A stretch of DNA of 64,000 nt, from assembly GCA_963819885.1 (NCBI GenBank), contig CAWFXV010000032.1, positions 248,001-312,000 on the forward strand, written 5' to 3'. Positions 19,977 to 28,624 of the stretch are shown here, in pieces. A program made the translations under genes and the position numbers. The stretch is from JACVRX01 sp963819885 (GTDB lineage Bacteria; Actinomycetota; Actinomycetes; Jiangellales; Jiangellaceae). The number at the start of each line of letters is the position of its first letter. The stretch's first letter is position 1. The notes under the pieces were generated by a model. That model had not been told where the DNA came from. It saw only the letters and a list, made by a program, of their open reading frames with translations, and did no database searches.

Positions 19977-21149
19977 GTGACATCGGACGCGCTGCCGCTC
20001 GTCGAGCGGATGCGGCCGTTCGTCACGACCATCTTCGCGGAGATGTCGGCGCTGGCTGTCCGAACCGGCGCGATCAACCTCGGGCAGGGCTTCCCCGACA
20101 CCGATGGCCCACCGTCGCTGCTCGAAGACGCGGTCGCAGCCATCAGGTCGGGTGCGAACCAGTACCCGCCGGGCCAGGGCGTCCCGGAGTTACGTCAGGC
20201 GATCACGGCGCATCAGAAGCGCTTCTACGGGCTCGAGGTCGACCCGGACGCCGACGTCCTTGTCACCGCCGGAGCCACCGAGGCCATCGCCGCGACGATC
20301 CTCGCCCTGACCGGACCGGGCGACGAGGTCGTCACATTCGAGCCGTATTACGACTCGTATGCCGCCTCGATCGCGTTGTCAGGAGCGACCAGGCGCACCG
20401 TCGTGTTGCGCCGGCCGGACTTCTCCTTCGATCCGGCTGAGCTGACCGCCGCATTCAGCCAGCGGACCCGATTGGTCCTGCTCAACTCGCCGCACAATCC
20501 GACCGGCAAGGTCTTCTCTCGGTCCGAGCTCGAGTTGATTGCCGGACTTGCCAGCAAGCACGACGTACTGGTCGTCACCGACGAGGTTTACGAACACCAG
20601 ACCTTCGACGGCGTCCCACACGTCCCGATGGCGACGCTGCCGGACATGGCCGAACGCACCGTGACGATCTCGTCAGCGGGCAAGACGTTCTCGGTGACGG
20701 GCTGGAAGATCGGCTGGTTGCACGCCCCGGCCGTGGTCACTGCGGCGATTCGCGCGGTGAAACAGTTCCTCACCTATGTCAACGGAGCGCCGTTTCAACC
20801 CGCTGTCGCGCGGGCGCTGGCCCTCGACGACGACTTCTACCTCACTCTGGCCGCACGACTGCAGCGCAAGCGGGACATCCTCTCCACTGGGCTGGACGAA
20901 GCAGGCTTCGACGTGTTCCCGTCGTCGGGTACCTACTTCGTGATCGCCGACGCCGCGCCGCTGGGATTCGACGACGGCCTCGAGCTGTGCCTGCGGCTCC
21001 CGGAGCTGGCCGGTGTCGCAGCGGTTCCGGTCGCGGTCTTCCATGACGACCCACTGGCGGCACGTTCCCTGGTCCGGTTCGCCTTCTGCAAACGAGACGA
21101 CGTGCTCACCGAAGCCGCCGAGCGGCTGGCGACATTGCGTACCCGTTGA
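19977..21149 (+). CDS. Class I/II pyridoxal-phosphate aminotransferase
   Basis: Fold-type I aminotransferase. INLGQGFPDTDGP, NQYPPGQGVPELRQA, LVTAGATEAIAATIL, LLNSPHNPTGKVF and the PLP lysine in ISSAGKTFSVTGWKIGW are all visible. The sequence type is closest in feel to methionine/kynurenine aminotransferases (YbdL-like) and to actinobacterial DapC, which acts in lysine/diaminopimelate synthesis; the exact substrate cannot be settled from sequence. Product is 390 residues from GTG 19977. Monocistronic as far as can be seen. Confidence 0.88.
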   Translation: MTSDALPLVERMRPFVTTIFAEMSALAVRTGAINLGQGFPDTDGPPSLLEDAVAAIRSGANQYPPGQGVPELRQAITAHQKRFYGLEVDPDADVLVTAGATEAIAATILALTGPGDEVVTFEPYYDSYAASIALSGATRRTVVLRRPDFSFDPAELTAAFSQRTRLVLLNSPHNPTGKVFSRSELELIAGLASKHDVLVVTDEVYEHQTFDGVPHVPMATLPDMAERTVTISSAGKTFSVTGWKIGWLHAPAVVTAAIRAVKQFLTYVNGAPFQPAVARALALDDDFYLTLAARLQRKRDILSTGLDEAGFDVFPSSGTYFVIADAAPLGFDDGLELCLRLPELAGVAAVPVAVFHDDPLAARSLVRFAFCKRDDVLTEAAERLATLRTR

Positions 21150-21238
21150 CCCTGCTGGGCACGCACGTCCTCGGCGACATGCCGCCAGCGCGGTCGCGTC
21201 TACGATGAGTACGGGTTGTCCACCAGTAGGAAGGTGAC

Positions 21239-22759
21239 ATGGCATCTCCTGCCGCCGAAGTCCCCGACCCGTTCGCCGTCCTTGCATTGACCTTCGACGA
21301 CGTGCTGTTGCTGCCGGGTGAGTCCGACGTCGTGCCGAGCGACGTCGACACCACATCGCGGCTCACCCGCAATATCTCGGTCCGGATGCCGATGATCTCC
21401 TCGGCGATGGACACGGTGACCGAGGCCAGGATGGCCATCGCGATGGCCCGTCAAGGCGGTTTGGGCGTGTTGCACCGGAGCATGTCGATCCAGGACCAGG
21501 CCGGTCAGGTCGACCTGGTCAAGCGGTCCGAGTCGGGTATGGTCACCGATCCCGTGACCACCGGCCCGGACGCCACGCTGTCCGAGGTCGACGCGTTGTG
21601 TGCCCAGTACCGGATTTCCGGACTGCCCGTAGTCGACGACCGTCAAGTGCTCGTCGGTATCGTCACCAACCGGGATCTGCGGTTCGTGCCGTTCGACCAA
21701 TATCCCGAGCGGCGGGTCCGCGAGGTCATGACACCCATGCCCCTGGTGACGGCTCCCCAGGGCATCAAGGCCGACGACGCGTTCGCGCTGCTGGCCAAGC
21801 ACAAGATCGAGAAATTGCCCTTGGTCGACGCCGACGGCCGGCTGACCGGCTTGATCACCGTCAAGGACTTCGTCAAGTCCGAGCAGTTCCCCCGGGCGAC
21901 CAAGGACCCGGAGAGCCGGCTGATGGTCGGCGCCGCAGTCGGCTTCTTCGGCGACGCATGGGAACGGGCGATGGCGCTGGTCGATGCCGGTGTGGACGTC
22001 CTCGTCGTCGATACGGCGCATGGGCACACCAGCCTTCTGCTCGACATGGTTCGGCGGCTCAAGGCCGAGCCCGCTGCGGGCCGAGTCGAGGTCGTCGGCG
22101 GGAACGTCGCGACAAGGCAGGGCGCCCAGGCGCTGGTCGACGCGGGCGCCGACGCCGTGAAGGCCGGCGTCGGCCCTGGCAGCATCTGCACGACGCGGGT
22201 CGTCGCCGGGGTTGGCGTCCCACAGGTCACCGCGATCCATGACGTCGCACAGGCGTGCGTGCCGGCCGGCGTGCCCGTCATCGGCGACGGCGGTCTGCAG
22301 TACTCCGGCGACATCGCCAAAGCGTTGGTCGCGGGTGCGGACACGGTGATGCTCGGGTCCCTGCTGGCCGGCTGCGAAGAAAGCCCGGGAGAGCTCATCT
22401 ACGTCAACGGCAAGCAGTTCAAGTCCTACCGAGGCATGGGCTCGCTCGGCGCCCTTCGTCAGCGGGACGCCGCGACGTCAGGCTCCCGGGACCGCTATTT
22501 CCAAGCCGACGTGACATCTGACGACAAGCTCGTGCCCGAGGGAATCGAGGGCCAGGTGCCCTACCGCGGACCGCTGGCGGCGGTCGCGTTCCAGCTCGCC
22601 GGTGGGCTACGACAGTCGATGTTCTACGTCGGAGCCCGCACGATTGCCGACCTGAAAGAGCGTGGCCGGTTCGTCCGCATCACGGCGGCCGGGCTGACCG
22701 AGTCGCACCCGCACGACATCCAGATGACGGCCGAGGCCCCCAACTACTCCTCCCGCTGA
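21239..22759 (+). CDS. guaB: Inosine-5'-monophosphate dehydrogenase
   Basis: Oxidises IMP to XMP with NAD, the first committed step to GMP. The 506-residue protein shows LTFDDVLLLPGESDV, two CBS domains inserted at about residues 100-220 (MVTDPVTTGPDATL, VMTPMPLVTAPQGI), and the active-site loop GVGPGSICTTRVVAGVG with the catalytic cysteine. GDGGLQYSGDIAKAL and YRGMGSLGA bind the phosphate. AGGAAGGTG precedes the ATG. GuaB3 and GuaA follow in the same orientation. Confidence 0.96.
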   Translation: MASPAAEVPDPFAVLALTFDDVLLLPGESDVVPSDVDTTSRLTRNISVRMPMISSAMDTVTEARMAIAMARQGGLGVLHRSMSIQDQAGQVDLVKRSESGMVTDPVTTGPDATLSEVDALCAQYRISGLPVVDDRQVLVGIVTNRDLRFVPFDQYPERRVREVMTPMPLVTAPQGIKADDAFALLAKHKIEKLPLVDADGRLTGLITVKDFVKSEQFPRATKDPESRLMVGAAVGFFGDAWERAMALVDAGVDVLVVDTAHGHTSLLLDMVRRLKAEPAAGRVEVVGGNVATRQGAQALVDAGADAVKAGVGPGSICTTRVVAGVGVPQVTAIHDVAQACVPAGVPVIGDGGLQYSGDIAKALVAGADTVMLGSLLAGCEESPGELIYVNGKQFKSYRGMGSLGALRQRDAATSGSRDRYFQADVTSDDKLVPEGIEGQVPYRGPLAAVAFQLAGGLRQSMFYVGARTIADLKERGRFVRITAAGLTESHPHDIQMTAEAPNYSSR

Positions 22760-22773
22760 CGCGCCCGGAAAAT

Positions 22774-22821
22774 GATCAGGTGCACGAACGCCATCCGGTC
22801 AGCTCGTTCCGTCACCTGATC
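22774..22821 (+). terminator. Hairpin after guaB
   Basis: GATCAGGTG (22774-22782) pairs with CACCTGATC (22813-22821), with an inner GAACG/CGTTC pair. It sits between guaB and guaB3 and probably ends the guaB transcript. Confidence 0.6.
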
Positions 22822-22837
22822 GATTCCTCGCCCCGCG

Positions 22838-22843
22838 TACCCT
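22838..22843 (+). promoter_or_regulatory. -10 box of guaB3 (leaderless)
   Basis: TACCCT lies six bases before GTG 22850, so guaB3 should have its own leaderless transcript after the guaB hairpin. Confidence 0.55.
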
Positions 22844-22849
22844 GTGCCG

Positions 22850-23959
22850 GTGACCGAGATCGAGATCGGCCGGGGCAAGCGCGGCCGTGCGGCCTACGCC
22901 TTCGACGACATCGCCATCGTGCCCAGCCGGCGCACGCGGGATCCCGAGGAGGTCTCGACCCACTGGCAGATCGACGCCTACCGGTTCGAGATTCCGTTGA
23001 TCGCGGCACCGATGGACTCGGTGATGTCCCCCTCGACGGCAGTTCTGCTCGGGAAGCTCGGCGGGCTCGGCGTGCTCGACCTGGAAGGCCTGTGGACCCG
23101 CTACGACGAGCCCGAGCCCTTGCTGGCGGAGATCTCGCGGCTTGACGCCGAACGAGCCACCCGACGGCTGCAAGAGCTCTACCACGAGCCGGTCCGTGAG
23201 GAGCTGATCGCCAGCCGACTCCGCGAGGTTCGCGACGGCGGCGTCACGGTGGCCGGCGCCCTCTCCCCGCAGCGGGTCAAGCGCTATCACGAGGCTGTGC
23301 TCGACGCCGGCGTCGATCTGTTCGTGATCAGGGGTACCACGGTGTCGGCCGAGCACGTGTCCAGCAGGGCCGAGCCGCTGAACCTCAAGCAGTTCATCTA
23401 CGAACTCGACGTCCCGGTCATCGTGGGCGGCTGCGCCACGTACCAGGCCGCCCTGCACTTGATGCGGACCGGCGCTGCTGGCGTCCTGGTGGGGTTCGGC
23501 GGCGGGGCGGCCCACACCACCCGTTCGGTGCTCGGCCTGAGCGTCCCGATGGCAACGGCCGTGGCTGACGTCGCTGCGGCCCGTCGGGACTACCTCGACG
23601 AGTCGGGCGGGCGGTACGTCCACGTCGTCGCCGACGGTTCAATCTCCCGCTCCGGCGATGTCGCCAAGGCCATCGCCTGCGGCGCCGACGCGGTAATGGT
23701 CGGCTCCCCGCTGGCTCGGGCCACCGAGGCACCCGGGCGGGGGCGGCATTGGGGTTCGGAGGCGCACCACCGGCTGCTGCCGCGCGGGCAGCGAGTCGAC
23801 GTGGGCACCGTCGGTCCACTCGAGCAGATCCTGCTCGGCCCGTCCTCGGTACCCGACGGGTCGATGAACCTGGTCGGCGCTCTGCGTCGGGCCATGGCGA
23901 CTACGGGATACACCGAGGTCAAGGAGTTCCAGCGGGTCGAGGTCACCGTCCTGCGCTGA
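22850..23959 (+). CDS. guaB3: GuaB3 family IMP dehydrogenase-related protein
   Basis: Relative of IMP dehydrogenase found beside guaB in nearly all actinobacteria; it lacks the CBS pair and its reaction in this lineage is not certain (GMP reductase activity has been reported for related proteins). The product starts MTEIEIGRGKRGRAAYAFDD, then DIAIVPSRRTRDPEEVS, IAAPMDSVMSP and ADGSISRSGDVAKAIACGADAVM, the phosphate-binding barrel end. The classical GPGSICTT cysteine loop is absent. GTG 22850 is preferred to GTG 22844 because of the -10 box spacing. Confidence 0.9.
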   Translation: MTEIEIGRGKRGRAAYAFDDIAIVPSRRTRDPEEVSTHWQIDAYRFEIPLIAAPMDSVMSPSTAVLLGKLGGLGVLDLEGLWTRYDEPEPLLAEISRLDAERATRRLQELYHEPVREELIASRLREVRDGGVTVAGALSPQRVKRYHEAVLDAGVDLFVIRGTTVSAEHVSSRAEPLNLKQFIYELDVPVIVGGCATYQAALHLMRTGAAGVLVGFGGGAAHTTRSVLGLSVPMATAVADVAAARRDYLDESGGRYVHVVADGSISRSGDVAKAIACGADAVMVGSPLARATEAPGRGRHWGSEAHHRLLPRGQRVDVGTVGPLEQILLGPSSVPDGSMNLVGALRRAMATTGYTEVKEFQRVEVTVLR

Positions 23960-24006
23960 CGGCGTGCGCCGTCGAGCCAACGTGCGCCGCTCACACCGTC
24001 TCGTGG

Positions 24007-24032
24007 GCAGGGGTGGTGAACCTGGTCATTCC
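24007..24032 (+). repeat. 26-bp dispersed intergenic repeat, copy 1
   Basis: This segment is the reverse complement of 33210-33235 with a single mismatch (25 of 26). It contains the dyad-like core TGAACCTGGTCA. Both copies lie within 100 bases upstream of a predicted leaderless gene (gabD2 here). Confidence 0.6.
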
Positions 24033-24066
24033 GAGCTGGCGAGCGGGTGATGTCGCCGGACGGACG

Positions 24067-24072
24067 TAGGCT
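24067..24072 (+). promoter_or_regulatory. -10 box of gabD2 (leaderless)
   Basis: TAGGCT, seven bases before GTG 24080. Confidence 0.5.
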
Positions 24073-24079
24073 GCTGGCT

Positions 24080-25654
24080 GTGACCATGACGGCGCCGTCG
24101 GCACCTGACCGAGTCGTCGATCTCGGTCTTCTCGAGCAGCTGGCCGACGAGGTCGTGGCTCGGCCACGAGCGGGCCGCGTAACTGCCGTCGAACCGTTTA
24201 CCGGCCGGCCGCTGGCCGAGATCCCGGTATCGGTCCCCGCCGACGTCGAGGCTGCGTTCCGGGCCGCCCGGCAGTCCCAACCAGGATGGGCGGCTCGAAC
24301 CGTCGACGAACGGGCGCGGATCGTCGGGCGGATCCACGACCTGATCCTGGACCGGCAGTCCACGATCGCCGATGTCGTGCAGGCCGAGGCGGGCAAGGCC
24401 CGGCGCGACGCGTTCGAGGAGATCGGCGACGTCGCACTCGCCGCGCGGTACGCGTCAGTGCGTGGCCCTCGGCTGCTGCGCGACCGCCGCCGGTTGGGGT
24501 TGGTCCCTGGCTTGACACTGGCCATCGAGGTCCGTCATCCGGTGGGCGTCGTCGGCGTGATCTCACCATGGAACTACCCGCTGACCCTGGCCATCTCCGA
24601 CAACCTGCCTGCGTTCGTCGCCGGCAATGCCGTGGTTCACAAGCCGGACACGCTGGGGGTTCTGACGGCTCTGCTCGCTCGGTCCATTGCGGTGGAGGCC
24701 GGCCTGCCGGAGGCCTTGTGGCAGATCGTCGTCGGTGATGGCCCGACGATCGGCAGCGCCGTCGTCGAGCACGCAGACTACGTGTCGTTCACCGGCTCGA
24801 CGGCCACCGGCCGGACCATAGCCCGACGCCTCGGCGAGCGGCTCGTCGGCGCCTCGCTCGAACTCGGTGGCAAGAATGCGCTTCTCGTCCTCGACGACGC
24901 CGATCTCGATCGTGCTGCCGACGGCGCGGTCCGCTCGTGCTTCGCCAACGCCGGCCAGCTGTGTGTGTCGACCGAGCGCGTCTACGTGGCGGCGCCGGTG
25001 CGCGAGGAGTTCCAGCAGCGCTTTGTCGACCGGGCGAGGGCCGTGCGGCTCGGCGCGGCGTACGACTACTCGTGCGACATGGGCTCGCTGGCGTCGCAGG
25101 ACCAGCTGGACAAGGTCGTCCAGCATGTCGAAGATGCCGTCGCCAAGGGTGCACGCGTCCTCACCGGCGGCAACCCGCGCCCCGACCTCGGCCCGTGGTT
25201 CTTCGAGCCGACGATTCTCGACGATGTGCGCCCGGGCATGCTGGTCGCCGACGAGGAGACGTTCGGGCCCGTGGTCTCCATTTCCAGCGTCCCCGACGAC
25301 GATGCGGCCGTTGTTGCGGCGAATGCGACACCGTACGGGCTGAACGCCAGCGTCTGGACGTCCAGCCGCGACCGTGGCGTGGCCGTTGCCAAGCGGCTCC
25401 ACTATGGCACGGTCAACGTCAACGAGGGCTACGCGGCGGCCTGGGGCAGCCACGACCTTCCTCTCGGCGGCATGAAGGACTCGGGCGTGGGGCGGCGGCA
25501 CGGCCGAGAAGGCATCTTGCGGTACACCGAGCCGCAGGGAATCGCGGTCCAACGGATGCACGGCGTGGGCCCGATCGGCGGCATGAGATTCGACCGGTTT
25601 GCCGATTCGTTGACGCATGCGTTCCGAGTCATGCGCCGCGCCGGCCGGCCGTGA
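24080..25654 (+). CDS. gabD2: Succinate-semialdehyde dehydrogenase (GabD2-like)
   Basis: NAD(P)-dependent aldehyde dehydrogenase that by similarity turns succinic semialdehyde into succinate. The cofactor loop is FTGSTATGRTIARRL, the general base Glu lies in LELGGKNALLVLD and the catalytic Cys in NAGQLCVSTERVYV. GVISPWNYPLTL and the end motif DSGVGRRHGREGILRYTE are present. The 524-residue size and the position beside the gua genes match the mycobacterial/streptomycete GabD2 group. GTG 24080 is chosen from the -10 box. Its stop overlaps the start of the broken dehydrogenase gene as GTGA. Confidence 0.87.
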   Translation: MTMTAPSAPDRVVDLGLLEQLADEVVARPRAGRVTAVEPFTGRPLAEIPVSVPADVEAAFRAARQSQPGWAARTVDERARIVGRIHDLILDRQSTIADVVQAEAGKARRDAFEEIGDVALAARYASVRGPRLLRDRRRLGLVPGLTLAIEVRHPVGVVGVISPWNYPLTLAISDNLPAFVAGNAVVHKPDTLGVLTALLARSIAVEAGLPEALWQIVVGDGPTIGSAVVEHADYVSFTGSTATGRTIARRLGERLVGASLELGGKNALLVLDDADLDRAADGAVRSCFANAGQLCVSTERVYVAAPVREEFQQRFVDRARAVRLGAAYDYSCDMGSLASQDQLDKVVQHVEDAVAKGARVLTGGNPRPDLGPWFFEPTILDDVRPGMLVADEETFGPVVSISSVPDDDAAVVAANATPYGLNASVWTSSRDRGVAVAKRLHYGTVNVNEGYAAAWGSHDLPLGGMKDSGVGRRHGREGILRYTEPQGIAVQRMHGVGPIGGMRFDRFADSLTHAFRVMRRAGRP

Positions 25655-26163
25655 CCCGTTGGACCAGAGAGGACGTCCCATGTCTCGATGGCCGGACGGC
25701 CATCGTCACCGGTGCGAACTCTGGCCTCGGTCGCGAGGTCGCGATCGAACTGGGCCGGCACGGCGTGCACGTCGTGCTGCTTGAGTCGAACAGGCGACAG
25801 CTCGCCCCCCCCCCCCCCCCCCCCTACCCCCCCTATGTAACGCAGGGGTCATGGCCACCCCCCGGCGGCAGACCGCCGACGGGTTCGAGTTGCAATTCGG
25901 CACGAATCATCTCGGCCATTTCGCGTTGACCGGCTGCCTACTCCCTCAGCTACTCGCCGGGCCCTCCACGCGGGTCGTGGTCGTCAGCAGCAACATGCAC
26001 CGGCTGGGCGCCCGCTTCCCGGGTGAGCTCGGTTCACGGCATCGGTACCACAAGTGGCTGGCGTACGGCCGCTCGAAGTTCGCGAACCTGGCGTTCATGT
26101 GCGAGTTGCAGCGACGGGCGACGGCGGCTGGAGCGGAGCTGCTGGCTGTCGGGGCGCATCCCG
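25651..26163 (+). pseudogene. Short-chain dehydrogenase, internally damaged and 3'-truncated
   Basis: NAD(P)-binding oxidoreductase of the retinol-dehydrogenase-like SDR type. The nucleotide loop GRTAIVTGANSGLGREVAIE is intact and ends at HVVLLESNRRQ. A run of 20 C, TA and 7 C follows, after which NAGVMATPRRQTADGFELQ resumes in another frame and continues through FGTNHLGHFALTG and the catalytic YGRSKFANLAF. By comparison with the family about 35-40 codons are missing at the C tract. The gene then stops being SDR-like at about 26163 inside the AHPGY-type motif, where it meets a fragment of an ABC exporter. GTGA overlap with gabD2 suggests it was once coexpressed. Confidence 0.8.
25805..25833 (+). 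repeat. Poly-C tract inside the SDR gene
   Basis: Twenty consecutive C (25805-25824), TA, then seven C (25827-25833). Nothing else in the window resembles it. It replaces roughly 110 bases of expected SDR coding sequence, so it is either an assembly or sequencing artefact or a replication-slippage lesion. Confidence 0.95.
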
Positions 26164-26393
26164 AGTATGACGAGCGACCACCGAATCGACGCACCGGCGT
26201 TGCCGTCGACGACGCCCAACTCGATCCCGCGGCCAATTGCCCAGGGCATGACGGCCTGGGCCACGAGCCAACAGATGCCGAGCGCGATCCCCGCCAGCAG
26301 CGTCGGCCACTGGCTGCGCGCGATCCAGAGCAGGAACCGGACCGGGGAGCGGGTGTCCGGAATGCCTGGGTCGGCTATGGGAAGGTCACGCAC
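26161..26393 (-). pseudogene. ABC exporter permease-ATPase, N-terminal fragment
   Basis: Only the first about 75 residues of a fused ABC transporter (type 1 exporter) remain. From GTG 26393 the product begins VRDLPIADPGIPDTRSP and runs into the first membrane segment, LLAGIALGICWLVAQAVMPW, then AIGRGIELGVVDG and RWSLVILG. There it breaks at about 26161, joined tail to tail with the truncated SDR gene. TACCCT lies eight bases before the GTG. No ATPase domain exists in this window. The rest was either deleted together with the SDR end or lost at a mis-joined contig. Confidence 0.7.
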
Positions 26394-26779
26394 GTCACAC
26401 CAGGGTAGGAATTGCCACCGCCCCGTCGCATCCCGTTTTCCCGCCTCCCGTCGGGCAGTGACCCAGACCTCCGGCTCGGCCTGTCGCGCAATGACCAAGA
26501 CCTGCCACGCGGCCATTTGCATTGCACACCAATACGTATCGCCTGACCTGGCGCGGCGGTCAGCCGCATTCTCGCGACACCCAAGATCGGCCGACTGACA
26601 GGAGTAATGGGCGCAGATGGCGGCATCCCCGCAGCTGGGTGGTCCGATCAGGCAAGGTCGTCCTGTTCGTTGGCCGATCTTGCCGGCAGATCACCACCGT
26701 GATGCGTATGGGTGCGCAATGCGATGGCGCGCAACCCGTTGCGCCCGCACGGGGAACGTCACCCGATGAAACCGCTCGG
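26394..26779. other. Intergenic stretch upstream of guaA, no gene
   Basis: About 390 bases with no convincing coding sequence on either strand. An 11-base inverted pair (CAAGATCGGCC at 26582-26592 and GGCCGATCTTG at 26672-26682) is the only structure noticed; its role is unknown. Confidence 0.5.
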
Positions 26780-26785
26780 TAGGGT
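26780..26785 (+). promoter_or_regulatory. -10 box of guaA (leaderless)
   Basis: TAGGGT, six bases before GTG 26792. Confidence 0.55.
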
Positions 26786-26791
26786 CGGGCC

Positions 26792-28339
26792 GTGCACGAC
26801 ACCGTCCTGGTCGTCGACTATGGCGCGCAATATGCCCAGCTGATCGCCCGGCGGGTGCGGGAAGCCAAGGTCTACTCCGAGATCGTGCCGCACACGATGC
26901 CGGTCGGGCAGATGCTCGCCAGGCAACCGTCGGCCATCATCTTGTCCGGCGGCCCAGCCAGCGTGTATGCGGAGGGCGCGCCGCGAGTCGACGTGGAGTT
27001 GCTGACCACCGGTGTTCCTACCTTCGGCATCTGTTACGGCTTCCAGGCGATGGCGTTGGCGCTCGGCGGGGAGGTCGCGCGGACGGGTCTGTCCGAGTTC
27101 GGGCGGACGACGGTCGACCTCGGCACTGCCGGCACGCTGCTCGCCGGGCTACCGGAGCACCTGACCGTCTGGATGAGCCATGGCGACGCAGTGAACTGCG
27201 CCCCTGACGGCTTCACTGTCCTGGCGCGTACGAGCGGCGCCCCGGTCGCGGCGTTCGAGGACGTCGCGCGGCGCCTTGCGGGCGTTCAGTGGCACCCCGA
27301 GGTGCTGCACACCGAACGCGGCCAGGTGGTGCTCGAGCACTTTCTGTTCGACATGGCCAATGCCCGGCCCACGTGGACGATGGTCAACATCATCGAGGAG
27401 TCGGTGCAGGCGATCCGCACGCAGGTCGGCGGCAAGAAGGTGATCTGCGCCCTGTCCGGCGGGGTCGACTCCGCGGTGGCGGCGGCGCTGGTCCAGCGCG
27501 CCGTCGGCGACCAACTCTGCTGCGTTTTCGTCGACCACGGGCTTCTGCGGGCGGGTGAGGCCGAGCAAGTCGAACGTGACTTCGTCGCGGCAACAGGTGT
27601 CGACCTGCATGTCGTCCAGGCGGCGGACAGATTTCTCGAAGCCCTGGACGGTGTGGCAGACCCCGAGCAGAAGCGCAAGATCATCGGGCGGGAATTCATC
27701 AGGGCATTCGAACAGGTGGCGCGGGAGATCGTCGCCGAGGGAGAGGACGTCGAGTTTCTCGTCCAGGGCACGCTCTACCCAGACGTCGTCGAGTCCGGCG
27801 GTGGTCAGGGCGCGGCGAACATCAAGAGTCACCACAATGTCGGAGGACTGCCCGAGGATCTCCGGTTCGCGCTGGTAGAGCCGTTGCGCGCATTGTTCAA
27901 GGACGAGGTCAGGGCGGTCGGGGAGCAGCTTGGCCTGCCTGCCGAGATCGTGTGGCGGCATCCATTTCCTGGCCCCGGGCTAGCCATCCGAATCGTGGGG
28001 CCGGTCACTCGTGACGGCCTCGACGTTCTGCGCCGGGCCGACTTCATCGCGCGTGAGGAACTGACCCTGGCCGGGCTCGACCGGGAGGTGTGGCAGTTCC
28101 CGGTCGTCCTGTTGACCGATGTCCGGTCCGTCGGCGTCCAGGGTGACGAGCGCACGTACGGGCACCCGATCGTGCTGCGGCCGGTATCCAGCGAGGACGC
28201 GATGACCGCGGACTGGTCGCGGCTGCCGTACGAACTGGTCGAACGCATCTCCACCCGAATCACCAACGAGGTCCGCGAGGTCAACCGGGTCGTGCTCGAC
28301 GTCACCAGCAAGCCACCCGGCACGATCGAATGGGAGTAG
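26792..28339 (+). CDS. guaA: GMP synthase (glutamine-hydrolysing)
   Basis: Converts XMP to GMP using ATP and glutamine. The N-terminal class I amidotransferase has the nucleophile Cys81 in FGICYGFQAMAL and the His-Glu pair in GVQWHPEV. The ATP pyrophosphatase loop is LSGGVDSAVAAAL. The C-terminal dimerisation part includes RHPFPGPGLAIRI and the end TSKPPGTIEWE, invariant in GuaA. Length 515 is typical. The 285 bases after the stop contain no gene I can support. Confidence 0.97.
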   Translation: MHDTVLVVDYGAQYAQLIARRVREAKVYSEIVPHTMPVGQMLARQPSAIILSGGPASVYAEGAPRVDVELLTTGVPTFGICYGFQAMALALGGEVARTGLSEFGRTTVDLGTAGTLLAGLPEHLTVWMSHGDAVNCAPDGFTVLARTSGAPVAAFEDVARRLAGVQWHPEVLHTERGQVVLEHFLFDMANARPTWTMVNIIEESVQAIRTQVGGKKVICALSGGVDSAVAAALVQRAVGDQLCCVFVDHGLLRAGEAEQVERDFVAATGVDLHVVQAADRFLEALDGVADPEQKRKIIGREFIRAFEQVAREIVAEGEDVEFLVQGTLYPDVVESGGGQGAANIKSHHNVGGLPEDLRFALVEPLRALFKDEVRAVGEQLGLPAEIVWRHPFPGPGLAIRIVGPVTRDGLDVLRRADFIAREELTLAGLDREVWQFPVVLLTDVRSVGVQGDERTYGHPIVLRPVSSEDAMTADWSRLPYELVERISTRITNEVREVNRVVLDVTSKPPGTIEWE

Positions 28340-28624
28340 TCAGTCGATCTTGAGACAGGTCGGGCCGCCGGACGGACAGGCCGCCGGACCGCCATACCCG
28401 TCTCATGATCGGCTGGAAATGGCGCCTGACGGTGCTGACCGGTTCGGGTTGGTCTCAGCACCCGCGCACCTCACCCTGGGCGCGTCACGATAACGGCGCC
28501 AGTCTGGCAGCGAGGAGTGCCGAACTGGTGGCCGGGCCGGCTTGGTTGCCGGATTTGGCTGCGCGTCACATCGAGTTCGCGGCGTCGTTCTCGCCCGGAC
28601 ACCTGAAGCGTCTTACCTGAAGGT

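Noticed and set aside
25799..25860. Proline-rich peptide coded by the C tract
   Set aside because: It only reflects the homopolymer; the flanking sequence is SDR in different frames.
26394..26522. N-terminal extension of the ABC exporter fragment
   Set aside because: The residues upstream of VRDLPIADPG are not family-like, and a TACCCT box points to the start at 26393.
28405..28620. 71-residue open frame between guaA and the glycerophosphodiesterase gene
   Set aside because: No ribosome site, no -10 box at leaderless distance and no recognisable sequence.
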